Assembly: GCA_003212395.1 (NCBI GenBank)
Contig: QCPU01000002.1
Location: 62,001 to 126,000 of the forward strand
DNA length: 64,000 nucleotides
Source: Prochlorococcus sp. AG-442-B03
GTDB lineage: Bacteria; Cyanobacteriota; Cyanobacteriia; PCC-6307; Cyanobiaceae
Direction: 5' to 3'
Part shown: in pieces, positions 1 to 6,280 of the stretch
How positions within the stretch are numbered: position 1 is the first letter of the stretch
Layout: each line of letters starts with the position of its first letter
The notes under the pieces: model-generated
What the model was told of the DNA's origin: nothing
Seen by the model: only the letters and a program-made list of their open reading frames with translations
Databases searched by the model: none
Made by a program: the position numbers and the translations under genes

Positions 1-49
1 AAAATACAAAGAAGAAGGTGGTGCCTTATCTAATAAAGAAAAAAGCTAG
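1..49 (+). CDS. C-terminal tail of an upstream gene (partial)
   Basis: An open frame enters from the left edge and ends in TAG at 47-49. The 15 visible residues end in ALSNKEKS and are hydrophilic. The stop overlaps the GTG of the next gene (TAGTG), so the two are probably translationally coupled. The family cannot be told from so short a piece. Confidence 0.5.
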   Translation, partial: KYKEEGGALSNKEKS

Positions 50-303
50 TGGACTTTTTTATTATTACAAGTCTAACTAAAGAGATTTCTAGAATTGATC
101 TAATTGGTATTTTGTTTGGTCATTTAATTTTTGGTGTTGCATTTACACAGCTTTTAGATTGGACGTGGTTAAAGAACCTTATGAGTGAAGAAGATAAAAC
201 AAGGATGCTAAAAAGTTATACATGGAAAGACTTATTAGTAGATGGAGCAATTGTTACGGTAGTTCTAGGAATAATCTTTTTGATAATTAGCATTTTTCTA
301 TAA
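49..303 (+). CDS. Small two-helix membrane protein, unknown function
   Basis: This is an 84-residue protein with a GTG start that overlaps the previous stop by one base. Two hydrophobic segments (about residues 18-36 and 65-84) are joined by a charged loop (SEEDKTRML), predicting an integral membrane protein. It is followed without a gap by two even smaller membrane ORFs in a TAAATG chain ending at a terminator at 529-563, so all are probably one transcript. I do not recognise the family. Confidence 0.6.
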   Translation: MDFFIITSLTKEISRIDLIGILFGHLIFGVAFTQLLDWTWLKNLMSEEDKTRMLKSYTWKDLLVDGAIVTVVLGIIFLIISIFL

Positions 304-393
304 ATGAACACAACTTACATCCTTTTAGTTTTTTTAATGATATCAATTGTGATTTTCACTCAAATAATCACTACTTTCGATAAATCAAAATAA
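304..393 (+). CDS. 29-residue membrane microprotein
   Basis: The ATG directly follows the TAA of the preceding gene, and its own TAA is directly followed by the next ATG. The product is almost entirely one transmembrane helix with a short charged tail (FDKSK). The exact stop/start abutment on both sides supports real translation by coupling. Function unknown. Confidence 0.5.
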   Translation: MNTTYILLVFLMISIVIFTQIITTFDKSK

Positions 394-495
394 ATGAACG
401 AAGTAACTAGCAACTCCTCAACTGGATGGTACTTAATCGCTTTGGTAAGCACTTTATCTTTTTTAGCTTTAATTTACTTCGGCCAAAAAAGATAG
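394..495 (+). CDS. 33-residue membrane microprotein
   Basis: This is the last ORF of the TAAATG-coupled chain. It has a polar N-terminus (NEVTSNSSTG), one helix at about residues 12-29 and a basic end (GQKR), suggesting a single-pass protein with its C-terminus in the cytoplasm. A strong terminator hairpin begins 33 bases after the stop. Function unknown. Confidence 0.5.
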   Translation: MNEVTSNSSTGWYLIALVSTLSFLALIYFGQKR

Positions 496-528
496 AGTAA
501 ATTTTGAAAGACTATTTAAATTCATAAA

Positions 529-563
529 AAAAGCTCTGCAACTTCATGAGATGCAGAGCTTTT
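529..563 (+). terminator. Rho-independent terminator of the small membrane operon
   Basis: A perfect 12-base inverted repeat (AAAAGCTCTGCA / TGCAGAGCTTTT) with an 11-base loop lies just downstream of the coupled chain ending at 495. The 3' arm ends in Ts. Confidence 0.8.
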
Positions 564-576
564 AATTATTAAGTAA

Positions 577-795
577 CTAATTTATATAAATCTATTAATT
601 ATAAAACCTTTTTTCTTAATCAAAGAAAAAGAGACCGATGAATGTGATGAAGATACTGAATTCACGGCCCCTTTAATAACCGCATTTTTCGGTAGATACG
701 ACAATGAATCACCTCCTTTACTAATGTTTTTTTTAAAGATAACTAAAAGAATTGAAGAAGGAAAGAAATTCGTTAAAACTTTAAAAGTTTTTTAA
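577..795 (+). CDS. Candidate ORF without an ATG/GTG/TTG start
   Basis: A frame is open from 577 to a TAA at 793-795. Its translation looks like protein: an acidic stretch ETDECDEDTEF, then TAFFGRY, SPPLLMFFLKITKR and a basic end KTLKVF. No ATG, GTG or TTG occurs in frame before the internal Met at 724-726. It may use ATA or ATT, may be a decayed gene, or may contain an indel. It fills most of the 496-837 gap. The biased codon positions are the only support; the family is not recognised. Confidence 0.35.
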   Translation, partial: LIYINLLIIKPFFLIKEKETDECDEDTEFTAPLITAFFGRYDNESPPLLMFFLKITKRIEEGKKFVKTLKVF

Positions 796-837
796 CAAAT
801 TAATAGTACAAATCTCTTCAACATAAAAGTTTAGATA

Positions 838-1503
838 CTACCAAGGCAAAACTTCTCCATTGGCATGCCAAAACGTACCCGAGTTATTTTTATTTAAAGA
901 ATCAATACGTTTTAAAAGACCATTTGCTGATTCTTCAGGGCTAATTCCATTTCTTGTAAAGCCAGTCATTCCTGTACTCACTAACCCAGGATGCAAAATA
1001 GCTACATAAATATCTTCCCTTGATAAATCTATCGAAAGTGATTTTGCTGCCATGGACAAGGCTACCTTAGACATCCTGTAACCATAAGAACTTCCAGATG
1101 TATTATCTTCAATAGATCCCATTCTACTTGTGATAAAAGCAACTTTAGAAGATCTTTTTAAAAGATGTTTAAGTGATTGAGTCATACATATTGGGCTCAA
1201 TGCATTTACTTCAAATTGCCGCAAAATACTTTTTTTATCTAAGTTTTCGAAAGAATTAAATTCATAAATTCCTGCATTATGAATTAAGCAATCTAAATTA
1301 ACTCCAGAAAGTTTTTTACATAAATTTGTTACCGACTCATCAGAAGAAATTTCTATATTCTCTTCAATTCTCACTCCTAAATCTCTAAGTTCTTTTGAAG
1401 CTTTCCTACACGTGGCAATTACATTATCTCCCCTCTTATGAATTTGCCTACATAGTTCTAATCCAATACCCCTATTTGATCCTGTAATTAGATAAGTCAA
1501 CAT
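838..1503 (-). CDS. Short-chain dehydrogenase/reductase
   Basis: This is a classical-type SDR of 221 residues. It has the nucleotide-binding motif TGSNRGIG (7-14), the NAG motif (76-78), a catalytic Ser in ITSRMGS (about 126) and the pair Y142-x3-K146 in YGYRMSK. The HPG motif follows at about 173. It resembles the C-factor / sniffer-like SDRs, but the substrate cannot be read from sequence. It stands alone on the minus strand between two groups of small plus-strand genes. Confidence 0.85.
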   Translation of the reverse strand: MLTYLITGSNRGIGLELCRQIHKRGDNVIATCRKASKELRDLGVRIEENIEISSDESVTNLCKKLSGVNLDCLIHNAGIYEFNSFENLDKKSILRQFEVNALSPICMTQSLKHLLKRSSKVAFITSRMGSIEDNTSGSSYGYRMSKVALSMAAKSLSIDLSREDIYVAILHPGLVSTGMTGFTRNGISPEESANGLLKRIDSLNKNNSGTFWHANGEVLPW

Positions 1504-1676
1504 CTCTAAACTAAAAAATAAAAAATTAATCTATATACAAATATAAAAAAACAAACTAGAAAAACAAAAAATTTTTTAAAATTCCTCAAAAGATTTTTTA
1601 AGGTTATGATAGATTGTGAGTTTTAAAAGATTTTATAAAAGAAAGCAAAAATATTTTTATCATCAAAATTTAATGT

Positions 1677-1883
1677 ATGGAAATTTTCAATCAAGAATTT
1701 ATACAAGAGATTATTAGGTTAACTTGGAGAAATCCTGCTTTCATGGCTATAGCTATTGGATTAGTCTGGCTTATCCCACAATTATTTATCAGAAAAATAA
1801 TGGAAAAAAAATATGAACAAAGAAAAATAGAAATTCAGAAAAATAAAATTCAGAAGCTTTACCCAAGCAATACTCCTAAATAA
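1677..1883 (+). CDS. Small membrane protein with a basic tail
   Basis: This 68-residue protein has one hydrophobic helix (about 20-38, with FMAIAIGLVWLIPQLF) followed by a strongly basic helix rich in Lys, Arg and Gln (about 40-62). A single-pass protein with a cytoplasmic, perhaps nucleic-acid- or lipid-contacting, tail is likely. Family not recognised. Confidence 0.55.
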   Translation: MEIFNQEFIQEIIRLTWRNPAFMAIAIGLVWLIPQLFIRKIMEKKYEQRKIEIQKNKIQKLYPSNTPK

Positions 1884-1944
1884 GATTTTTATTTATAAAA
1901 TGATCTAATGGATCAAAAGAATACTATTCGCATCTAAGTAAAAT

Positions 1945-2136
1945 ATGACCTACAAAATAATTAGAATTGATGGGAAAGATGACGAATTAACCGCTCAAAG
2001 TTTTAAAAAGTATTCAGATGCCTACGATTTTTTAGAAAAACTTTATGGAGATTTATGTTGTTCAGATGCTGATTACGAAGACATAACCTATTACGATATT
2101 GTTGAAAATAATTTAAAAAATATTAATGGAGAATAA
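1945..2136 (+). CDS. Conserved-looking small acidic protein, unknown function
   Basis: This is a 63-residue soluble acidic protein (IIRIDGKDDELTAQSF, then SDADYEDITYYDIVE). Its end overlaps the start of the next gene by 11 bases, so the two are probably co-translated. It has a compact strand-helix-strand look, but I cannot name the family. Confidence 0.55.
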   Translation: MTYKIIRIDGKDDELTAQSFKKYSDAYDFLEKLYGDLCCSDADYEDITYYDIVENNLKNINGE

Positions 2137-2335
2137 AAAATGGGCTCCCTCCCAAGAAGAAAATTTAAGGGTAATAACGAGTGTATATGAATTCATTAAA
2201 GAAGAACTTTCCGAACTTCAAAAAGAAACTGGATGTCCCGATTCATTTATTTATGATTTTATTGGCAAAATTCAGAATGAATGGCATCCTGAATCTTGCC
2301 ACTCCATAGTTAGAGATAAAAAAAGGAAAAATTAG
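2126..2335 (+). CDS. Small helical protein, unknown function
   Basis: This 69-residue protein overlaps its upstream neighbour by 11 bases. The pattern (VYEFIKEELSELQKETG ... IGKIQNEWHPES) resembles the gene at 4084-4266 (AYEEIKNICINLQRDTD ... LLKLIMNEWEEKE). The two may be distant paralogs: a helix pair ending in an NEW motif. No catalytic motif is visible. Confidence 0.55.
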   Translation: MENKKWAPSQEENLRVITSVYEFIKEELSELQKETGCPDSFIYDFIGKIQNEWHPESCHSIVRDKKRKN

Positions 2336-2405
2336 AAAATATTAAATATTCAACTCAAATTTAAAAAACTTTTTTAATATGATTTGAATTTAAAAATATT
2401 AAAGC

Positions 2406-2492
2406 ATGATTATTAGAATACTTGGTATCGTACTTATCCTTGGTACGATTGCTTATTATGGTTTAGTTTTGACTGGGCAAAGCAACCTTTAG
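2406..2492 (+). CDS. 28-residue membrane microprotein
   Basis: ATG at 2406, TAG at 2490-2492. The product is one long hydrophobic helix (IIRILGIVLILGTIAYYGLV) with a short polar tail (TGQSNL). It resembles the many single-helix microproteins of this region. No further evidence. Confidence 0.4.
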   Translation: MIIRILGIVLILGTIAYYGLVLTGQSNL

Positions 2493-2516
2493 TTTTTTCA
2501 CCTTTTAAAATTTCTC

Positions 2517-2729
2517 ATGAAATGGCCTCCTACTCTTTGTTGGACAGCACCAAAAACTATTAATGGTAATAGGCATTTTCAAGTTAAAGCTTATGGCGGT
2601 AAAAATGAAGATAGATGGGTTGATATTTTTCCTACCAAAAATAAAAAAGATATTAAAAGGATCCTTTGGGCAAAACTAAAATCAGAATGGACTTCTGGAT
2701 GGTTAAGGCTCCCAAAAGATAAAGATTAA
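2517..2729 (+). CDS. Trp-rich small protein (TIGR02450-like)
   Basis: This is a 70-residue soluble protein with the order W-T-x-x-K, G-x-RHF and a C-terminal W-x-SGW. That order is shared with the gene at 63134-63433 (WTSNKSINGLRHF ... NWHKGW) and matches my memory of the cyanobacterial Trp-rich family TIGR02450. Function of the family is unknown. No operon partner is evident. Confidence 0.6.
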   Translation: MKWPPTLCWTAPKTINGNRHFQVKAYGGKNEDRWVDIFPTKNKKDIKRILWAKLKSEWTSGWLRLPKDKD

Positions 2730-2827
2730 TTTGTCTATGTAAACAAATATTATTAACCAGAAAACTGTAAAAAATAATACCTAATACGAAAAAAATAACT
2801 TCTAATATTTTTAAAAAGCTTTTAAAT

Positions 2828-3001
2828 ATGAAGCCAGAACCAAAGAAAAAACTACCTAATAAAAAAGTTATAAGTTCAGCAAAATTTGAGGCTAAAGAAC
2901 AATTCACAAAATCTGCATTAGAAAATTTAAAAACAGAAAATGAAAGACTTTTTAATTCACTAAAGAAATCTGGTGAAATTAAAGAATCAAAAAAAAAATA
3001 G
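2828..3001 (+). CDS. Small basic coiled-coil protein
   Basis: ATG at 2828-2830, TAG at 2999-3001; 57 residues. The N-terminus is Pro/Lys-rich (MKPEPKKKLPNKK), followed by one long amphipathic helix (FTKSALENLKTENERLFNSL) and a Lys-rich end. It is highly charged and probably soluble. A longer antisense frame over the same bases looks like a shadow. Function unknown. Confidence 0.5.
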   Translation: MKPEPKKKLPNKKVISSAKFEAKEQFTKSALENLKTENERLFNSLKKSGEIKESKKK

Positions 3002-3052
3002 ATTAACAAAATTAAAATTTATTTATTATTATGTTGTTTTATATATTGAGAA

Positions 3053-3172
3053 ATGATTGAAAAAATCTCTCTTGCTAATTCTCATTTACCTCAACTTATT
3101 GGGTTCGTACTTATGTCAATTGGTTATACATTAGGCAATAAATTCTACCTTCCAGAAATTAAACAAAAATAA
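3053..3172 (+). CDS. 39-residue single-helix membrane protein
   Basis: ATG at 3053, TAA at 3170-3172. A central hydrophobic segment (LIGFVLMSIGYTLG) is followed by NKFYLPEIKQK. The tail is polar and basic. It fits the pattern of tiny thylakoid or plasma-membrane proteins, but I cannot name it. Confidence 0.45.
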   Translation: MIEKISLANSHLPQLIGFVLMSIGYTLGNKFYLPEIKQK

Positions 3173-3398
3173 TAATACCTAGTTAGCAAAATTTTTTAAA
3201 CAAATAACATTAAAATACATTCCTAATTAAAAGACTTTTAACAATATTTTTAATGTGGAGAGATAAGAATTTAAAGCTAATTTTTTAATTCAATTAAGAA
3301 AAATTCTTAGGATCACTATCACATAAATGTCACACTTTAGTCCTTAAAAGTATTAATTCCAAAGAAAAGGTAAGGATTCATACTAATTTTTTTTAAAT

Positions 3399-3503
3399 AT
3401 GTTACATTATTTAATAATTCAAGTTGAGTTTTCCTCTGTCAATAAAGCAGAAATAAGGAAATGTTTGATACATACAAATGTCATTTACTCATTGGCTTAC
3501 TAA
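3399..3503 (+). CDS. Possible 34-residue ORF upstream of the Hli gene
   Basis: This frame sits in the 350-base gap 3173-3526 and starts at ATG 3399. The translation is mixed hydrophobic and basic, without a recognisable motif. The gap otherwise shows AT-rich DNA that probably holds the Hli promoter. It could easily be a chance ORF. Confidence 0.2.
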   Translation: MLHYLIIQVEFSSVNKAEIRKCLIHTNVIYSLAY

Positions 3504-3526
3504 TTGATCACATATGAAATCTAAAA

Positions 3527-3781
3527 ATGGATGCTCTTACTAGTTTTATAGTTGTTATCATCACGATTACTATTCAATTCTCTTTATACGCCATCAAAAG
3601 GTTACAAGAGCCTTTAGAACCAAATTATTTGATAGATCAAAATTCGAAAAAAATTAAAAATTATATGGGTAAATTTTGGAAAAATGCTGAAATAACAAAT
3701 GGAAGATTAGCTATGATTGGTTTTTTAGCTTTAATAATAAACTACGGTTTTTTTGGGTGGATAATTCCTGGTTTTATTTAA
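3527..3781 (+). CDS. hli: High-light-inducible protein (Hli / SCP), two-helix form
   Basis: The C-terminal half carries the chlorophyll-a/b-binding signature AEITNGRLAMIGF (about 54-66) followed by a membrane segment, diagnostic of Hli proteins. These bind chlorophyll and carotenoid in the thylakoid and protect under high light or nutrient stress. Unusually for an 84-residue Hli, residues 4-22 form an extra N-terminal hydrophobic helix before the charged linker (RLQEPLEPNY). The gene stands alone after a long AT-rich gap, as expected for a stress-induced monocistronic gene. Confidence 0.9.
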   Translation: MDALTSFIVVIITITIQFSLYAIKRLQEPLEPNYLIDQNSKKIKNYMGKFWKNAEITNGRLAMIGFLALIINYGFFGWIIPGFI

Positions 3782-3879
3782 AATATCGACATATTAGAAT
3801 TTTTAAAGAAAAATAAATCCCTCGTTCAAAACAAACTCTCCTTTTAAAAAAAAAAATTTTATTATAAGTAAAAAAGCAA

Positions 3880-4077
3880 TTGGGTAATTCTGATTTTGAT
3901 AAAAATGGATTAGACAGCTATGGAATACATTGGCTTCAATATGCTGCTTTTGCATTCTCTGGTTTTGCTATATTTACAACATGGGCATTTTTTTATGACG
4001 AAAGATTCCACAATTTTGTAATTAATATTTTTAGGGTTTTTAACTGCAGTGGGTTTAACTGTAATGGAGCATTTTAA
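3880..4077 (+). CDS. Small membrane protein, apparently frameshifted near its end
   Basis: The frame starts at TTG 3880 and has a first helix (about WLQYAAFAFSGFAIFTTWAFF), then DERFHNF. From 4021 it becomes low-quality (NIFRVFNCSGFNCNGAF). The next frame over from 4022 reads a clean second helix (FLGFLTAVGLTVMEHFK), running to a stop at 4112-4114 and overlapping the next gene. One extra A at about 4020-4021 would explain this. So this is either a broken two-helix gene or a sequence indel. Confidence 0.5.
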   Translation: MGNSDFDKNGLDSYGIHWLQYAAFAFSGFAIFTTWAFFYDERFHNFVINIFRVFNCSGFNCNGAF

Positions 4078-4083
4078 AATTCT

Positions 4084-4266
4084 ATGGCTAATCCAGATCA
4101 AAAAACAATATTAATTGATAATGCTTATGAGGAAATAAAAAACATTTGTATAAACCTTCAAAGGGATACAGATGCTTCGAATTTAGAAGTTAAAAGTTTA
4201 CTAAAACTAATTATGAATGAATGGGAAGAAAAAGAAGAACAAAAAACTGGTTTTGGATTCAGGTAA
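4084..4266 (+). CDS. Small helical acidic protein, unknown function
   Basis: This is a 60-residue soluble protein, mostly helical, with AYEEIKNICINLQRD and a C-terminal IMNEWEEKEEQK. It resembles the gene at 2126-2335 in spacing and in the NEW motif, so the two may form a small local family. If the upstream frameshift were repaired, that gene would overlap this start. Confidence 0.5.
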   Translation: MANPDQKTILIDNAYEEIKNICINLQRDTDASNLEVKSLLKLIMNEWEEKEEQKTGFGFR

Positions 4267-4376
4267 AGTTAGCCACTATCCAATTAGAGACTAAGGCCTC
4301 AAATCATTTTAATATGAATAGATTTTTTACTTTTAAAATTTAATATTTATAATTTTTTTTTTAAAGAAATTATAAA

Positions 4377-4406
4377 GGAATGAATTTCAAATTGAAAATT
4401 CATTCC
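4377..4406 (-). terminator. Hairpin at the end of the tiny minus-strand ORF
   Basis: A near-perfect 30-base palindrome with arms GGAATGAATTT and its complement around a short loop. On the minus strand it is followed by TTTATAATTTC, so it most likely ends the transcript carrying the 13-residue ORF at 4433-4474. The rest of 4267-4376 is AT-rich, with nothing else I can support. Confidence 0.5.
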
Positions 4407-4432
4407 AGATTTAGCATTAGTTTTATCTAGGT

Positions 4433-4474
4433 TTAAATTTTGTAATCTAACTCCTCTGGTGGACTGTTAATCAT
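4433..4474 (-). CDS. 13-residue ORF with a strong Shine-Dalgarno
   Basis: On the minus strand the sequence GGAGGG (4480-4485) lies five bases before an ATG (4472-4474), an ideal ribosome binding site in a genome where such sites are often weak. The peptide is MINSPPEELDYKI. The ORF is bracketed by a 9-base perfect inverted repeat (4428-4436 with 4497-4505) that would fold the whole unit, and a terminator-like hairpin follows at 4377-4406. It may be a microprotein, a leader peptide, or part of a regulatory RNA. The plus strand of this stretch faintly resembles tRNA-Asn, but pairs badly. Confidence 0.35.
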   Translation of the reverse strand: MINSPPEELDYKI

Positions 4475-4556
4475 TAGATCCCTCCGATTCAACAACTTAA
4501 ACCTACGCCTTACTTGTAAAGAAAGTAAATCAGTAAAAATGCTGATTTATTATTTT

Positions 4557-4658
4557 CTAAAATGTTTGAATTAAAGAAGCTAATTCTGGTGCATCTAATA
4601 AAAGTGCAAAAAATGTAAGCACAACTAATAAAAATATGGAAAAGTAAAATTGAATCAT
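4557..4658 (-). CDS. 33-residue membrane microprotein
   Basis: Minus-strand ATG at 4656-4658, TAG at 4557-4559. A single long hydrophobic helix (FYFSIFLLVVLTFFALLL) is followed by the polar tail DAPELASLIQTF. The composition is typical of small thylakoid-type subunits, but I cannot match it to a known one. A small hairpin (4526-4549) follows the stop and may terminate it. Confidence 0.45.
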   Translation of the reverse strand: MIQFYFSIFLLVVLTFFALLLDAPELASLIQTF

Positions 4659-4759
4659 AATTTAAAACTTACTTAAAAAGAATTTTTAAAGTTGTATAAA
4701 ATAATGCTTTGTTTACATAATTAAATATCTCTACCTAGAGAAGGTCAACTATAGAATAA

Positions 4760-4993
4760 TTAAGATGCTTCATGAGAAAATATCGTCCTATTTTTTTGCC
4801 AATACTCACAACCTTTAAGTAAATGATCACCCTGTGGTATGCGCTTTTCGTATTTTGGACAGATCAAGACAGTAGCAAAAGTTTCTGTAGTGCTGTAGCG
4901 AAAGTGATTGCAAGTAATACAAATCTTTTTTCGTTTTCGTTTTAGGGTAGATTCTTTTAGATATTCCCATTTTGACGAATTTATCTTGATCAT
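4760..4993 (-). CDS. Cys-containing small protein, possible metal site
   Basis: This 77-residue protein has a basic N-terminus (LKRKRKK), then CITCNHF, later LICPKYEK and KGCEYW. The four cysteines (CxxC, C, C) with nearby His suggest a small zinc or iron-sulfur site. It follows the DUF1651 gene by two bases on the same strand and is probably in its transcript, driven from the promoter at 5293-5338. I do not know the family's function. Confidence 0.6.
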   Translation of the reverse strand: MIKINSSKWEYLKESTLKRKRKKICITCNHFRYSTTETFATVLICPKYEKRIPQGDHLLKGCEYWQKNRTIFSHEAS

Positions 4994-4995
4994 GA

Positions 4996-5286
4996 TTACT
5001 GGAATTTATTAGTAACAATTTGCCAACCTCCTGAAATTAATTCATTCCATGTTTCATAAGCACACTCAATAGAATGTAGTCTTGAATTTTTAATTTGGGC
5101 TGGTTCACCTAATTCATTTGCATAGAAAAGGTGAGTATATACTTTTAAGTTATTAGATACAGATTTCTTATAACTCTCAAAAAAAATTAATAAACCACTT
5201 TTTTTGTTAAACAACCAGCCAGTTGGGGGGTCAATAAGGCTACCACGATAAAAATTAGTCCGAACATTAGCTACTCCTGAAGACAT
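4996..5286 (-). CDS. DUF1651 family protein (copy 1)
   Basis: The 96 residues match the DUF1651 pattern of marine picocyanobacteria: a GWL motif (PPTGWLF), a central hydrophobic strand region, then ELGEPAQIK and a C-terminal A-x-x-x-W-x-x-L-x-x-x-GW. The second copy at 7432-7731 shares the N-terminal GxANVxTNF, GWL, GEP and GW signatures. Function unknown. The gene leads a two-gene unit with 4760-4993, and its promoter carries a LexA-like box, suggesting DNA-damage control. Confidence 0.75.
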   Translation of the reverse strand: MSSGVANVRTNFYRGSLIDPPTGWLFNKKSGLLIFFESYKKSVSNNLKVYTHLFYANELGEPAQIKNSRLHSIECAYETWNELISGGWQIVTNKFQ

Positions 5287-5292
5287 TAAGAT

Positions 5293-5338
5293 AATACAAT
5301 TGTACTATTAATATAAATGTACTACTCGGCGACGTCAA
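5293..5338 (-). promoter_or_regulatory. DUF1651 promoter with LexA-like box (copy 1)
   Basis: On the minus strand: -35 TTGACG (5333-5338), a 17-base spacer, -10 TATATT (5310-5315), then AGTACAATTGTATT (5293-5306) at the expected start site. The last matches the cyanobacterial LexA consensus AGTACWNWTGTACT in 13 of 14 positions. The same arrangement occurs at 7740-7786. Binding is inferred. Confidence 0.6.
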
Positions 5339-5478
5339 GTATGCCTCCTATAAATTATTTAAATACTAAAATTAATTTCCAGAAATAATAAGCTATAAAC
5401 TTCTTATTTGGTAATAGTGTATACAAGTAACCCCTTGAAAAGGAAAATATTATTAAAGAGTATATCCAAAATAATGAA

Positions 5479-5715
5479 ATGTATCGAAATCCTTTCTATT
5501 TAGGATGGAATAAAGGTTGGTCTTTTTTATTTTTTTTAGAGGGTGGCATTGCAAAAATTGAAGCAAAAGGCTTTGGTATAGCTATTACAACAAAAGTTGA
5601 GAAAGGAGAATCACCTCTAGAAACTGCGGATAGATTAGTCTTGAAAGAGCAAAGGATTAGAAAATCAAGATATTCTTCTTGGGTTAGATCTATTAATGAA
5701 AAAACAATAAATTAA
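5479..5715 (+). CDS. Small protein of unknown function
   Basis: This is a 78-residue protein. A Trp/aromatic-rich N-terminus (YLGWNKGWSFLFFLEGG) leads into strands (AKIEAKGFGIAITTKV), then an amphipathic basic helix (ETADRLVLKEQRIRKSRY). It could be a small beta-plus-helix fold, perhaps membrane-peripheral. It is the first of a run of plus-strand genes leading to the ligase-like gene. No family recognised. Confidence 0.55.
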   Translation: MYRNPFYLGWNKGWSFLFFLEGGIAKIEAKGFGIAITTKVEKGESPLETADRLVLKEQRIRKSRYSSWVRSINEKTIN

Positions 5716-5784
5716 GCAATCTTTCAATTACAAAAGTTATTTGTTGACAATCAATTTAAAATAGAAATTAGTGACTTATTTTTC

Positions 5785-6042
5785 GTGTCCAATAAATTTT
5801 ATGAATGGTGGAAAAACCATAGAAAAGTTGTAACCTATGGAGTTTTTATCATCTTGTTTGGTTTTTATTTATCTCCTGTTGTCAAAGAAGCAAAATACAA
5901 AAACCAATGTATTAAGTACTCTACTAAAGGAGCATTAACTAAATTTAATAAAGACGATATCGGAGAACCTTTATTAGAGGAAACAGGTTTGAACATTGAT
6001 GAACTAGCGAAGATTGAAGGTTATAAGAATTGCATTAATTAA
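5785..6042 (+). CDS. Single-pass membrane protein, unknown function
   Basis: GTG start; 85 residues. A cytoplasmic basic N-terminus (EWWKNHRK) precedes a helix (about 17-33), followed by an exterior domain with two Cys (NQCIKYSTKG ... GYKNCIN) that could form a disulfide. It is probably co-transcribed with the next gene. The upstream bases (5741-5762) resemble those ahead of the cargo gene at 34410. Confidence 0.55.
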   Translation: MSNKFYEWWKNHRKVVTYGVFIILFGFYLSPVVKEAKYKNQCIKYSTKGALTKFNKDDIGEPLLEETGLNIDELAKIEGYKNCIN

Positions 6043-6073
6043 AAAGTTTGTAAAAATTACTCTGAGTTTTGAA

Positions 6074-6280
6074 ATGATTAAGGGTTTCTTTAAACTTATT
6101 TTATTGATATTGTTATTTGGATTTATATTAATAAGTCCAAAAACAAGATATATGTTTGGCATATCTCTAAAACAAATTTCTTCATTTCTTTCATGGACTG
6201 TTAAATATGAAGATAGAGAAAAATGGATCATAGATAAACCAAATTGGATACCTAGCCAAAAACTTAAGCCATCGTATTAA
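6074..6280 (+). CDS. Small membrane protein upstream of the ligase-like gene
   Basis: I chose ATG 6074, 68 residues. A TTG at 6014 would add 20 residues and overlap the previous gene. One hydrophobic helix (FFKLILLILLFGFILI) is followed by a Trp-rich tail (SWTVKYEDREKWIIDKPNW). Its TAA shares one base with the ATG of the ligase-like gene (TAATG), so the two are translationally coupled, suggesting a linked role. Confidence 0.55.
   Translation: MIKGFFKLILLILLFGFILISPKTRYMFGISLKQISSFLSWTVKYEDREKWIIDKPNWIPSQKLKPSY

Noticed and set aside
2653-3009. A 118-codon minus-strand frame
   Set aside because: It is Phe/Leu/Ser-rich antisense to the small plus-strand gene at 2828-3001 and to the end of 2517-2729, typical of shadow frames over Lys-rich genes.
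4428-4505. Plus-strand tRNA-Asn-like sequence (CTGTTAATC in a loop)
   Set aside because: The anticodon stem has two or more mismatches and no proper T arm; the minus-strand reading with a ribosome site explains it better.
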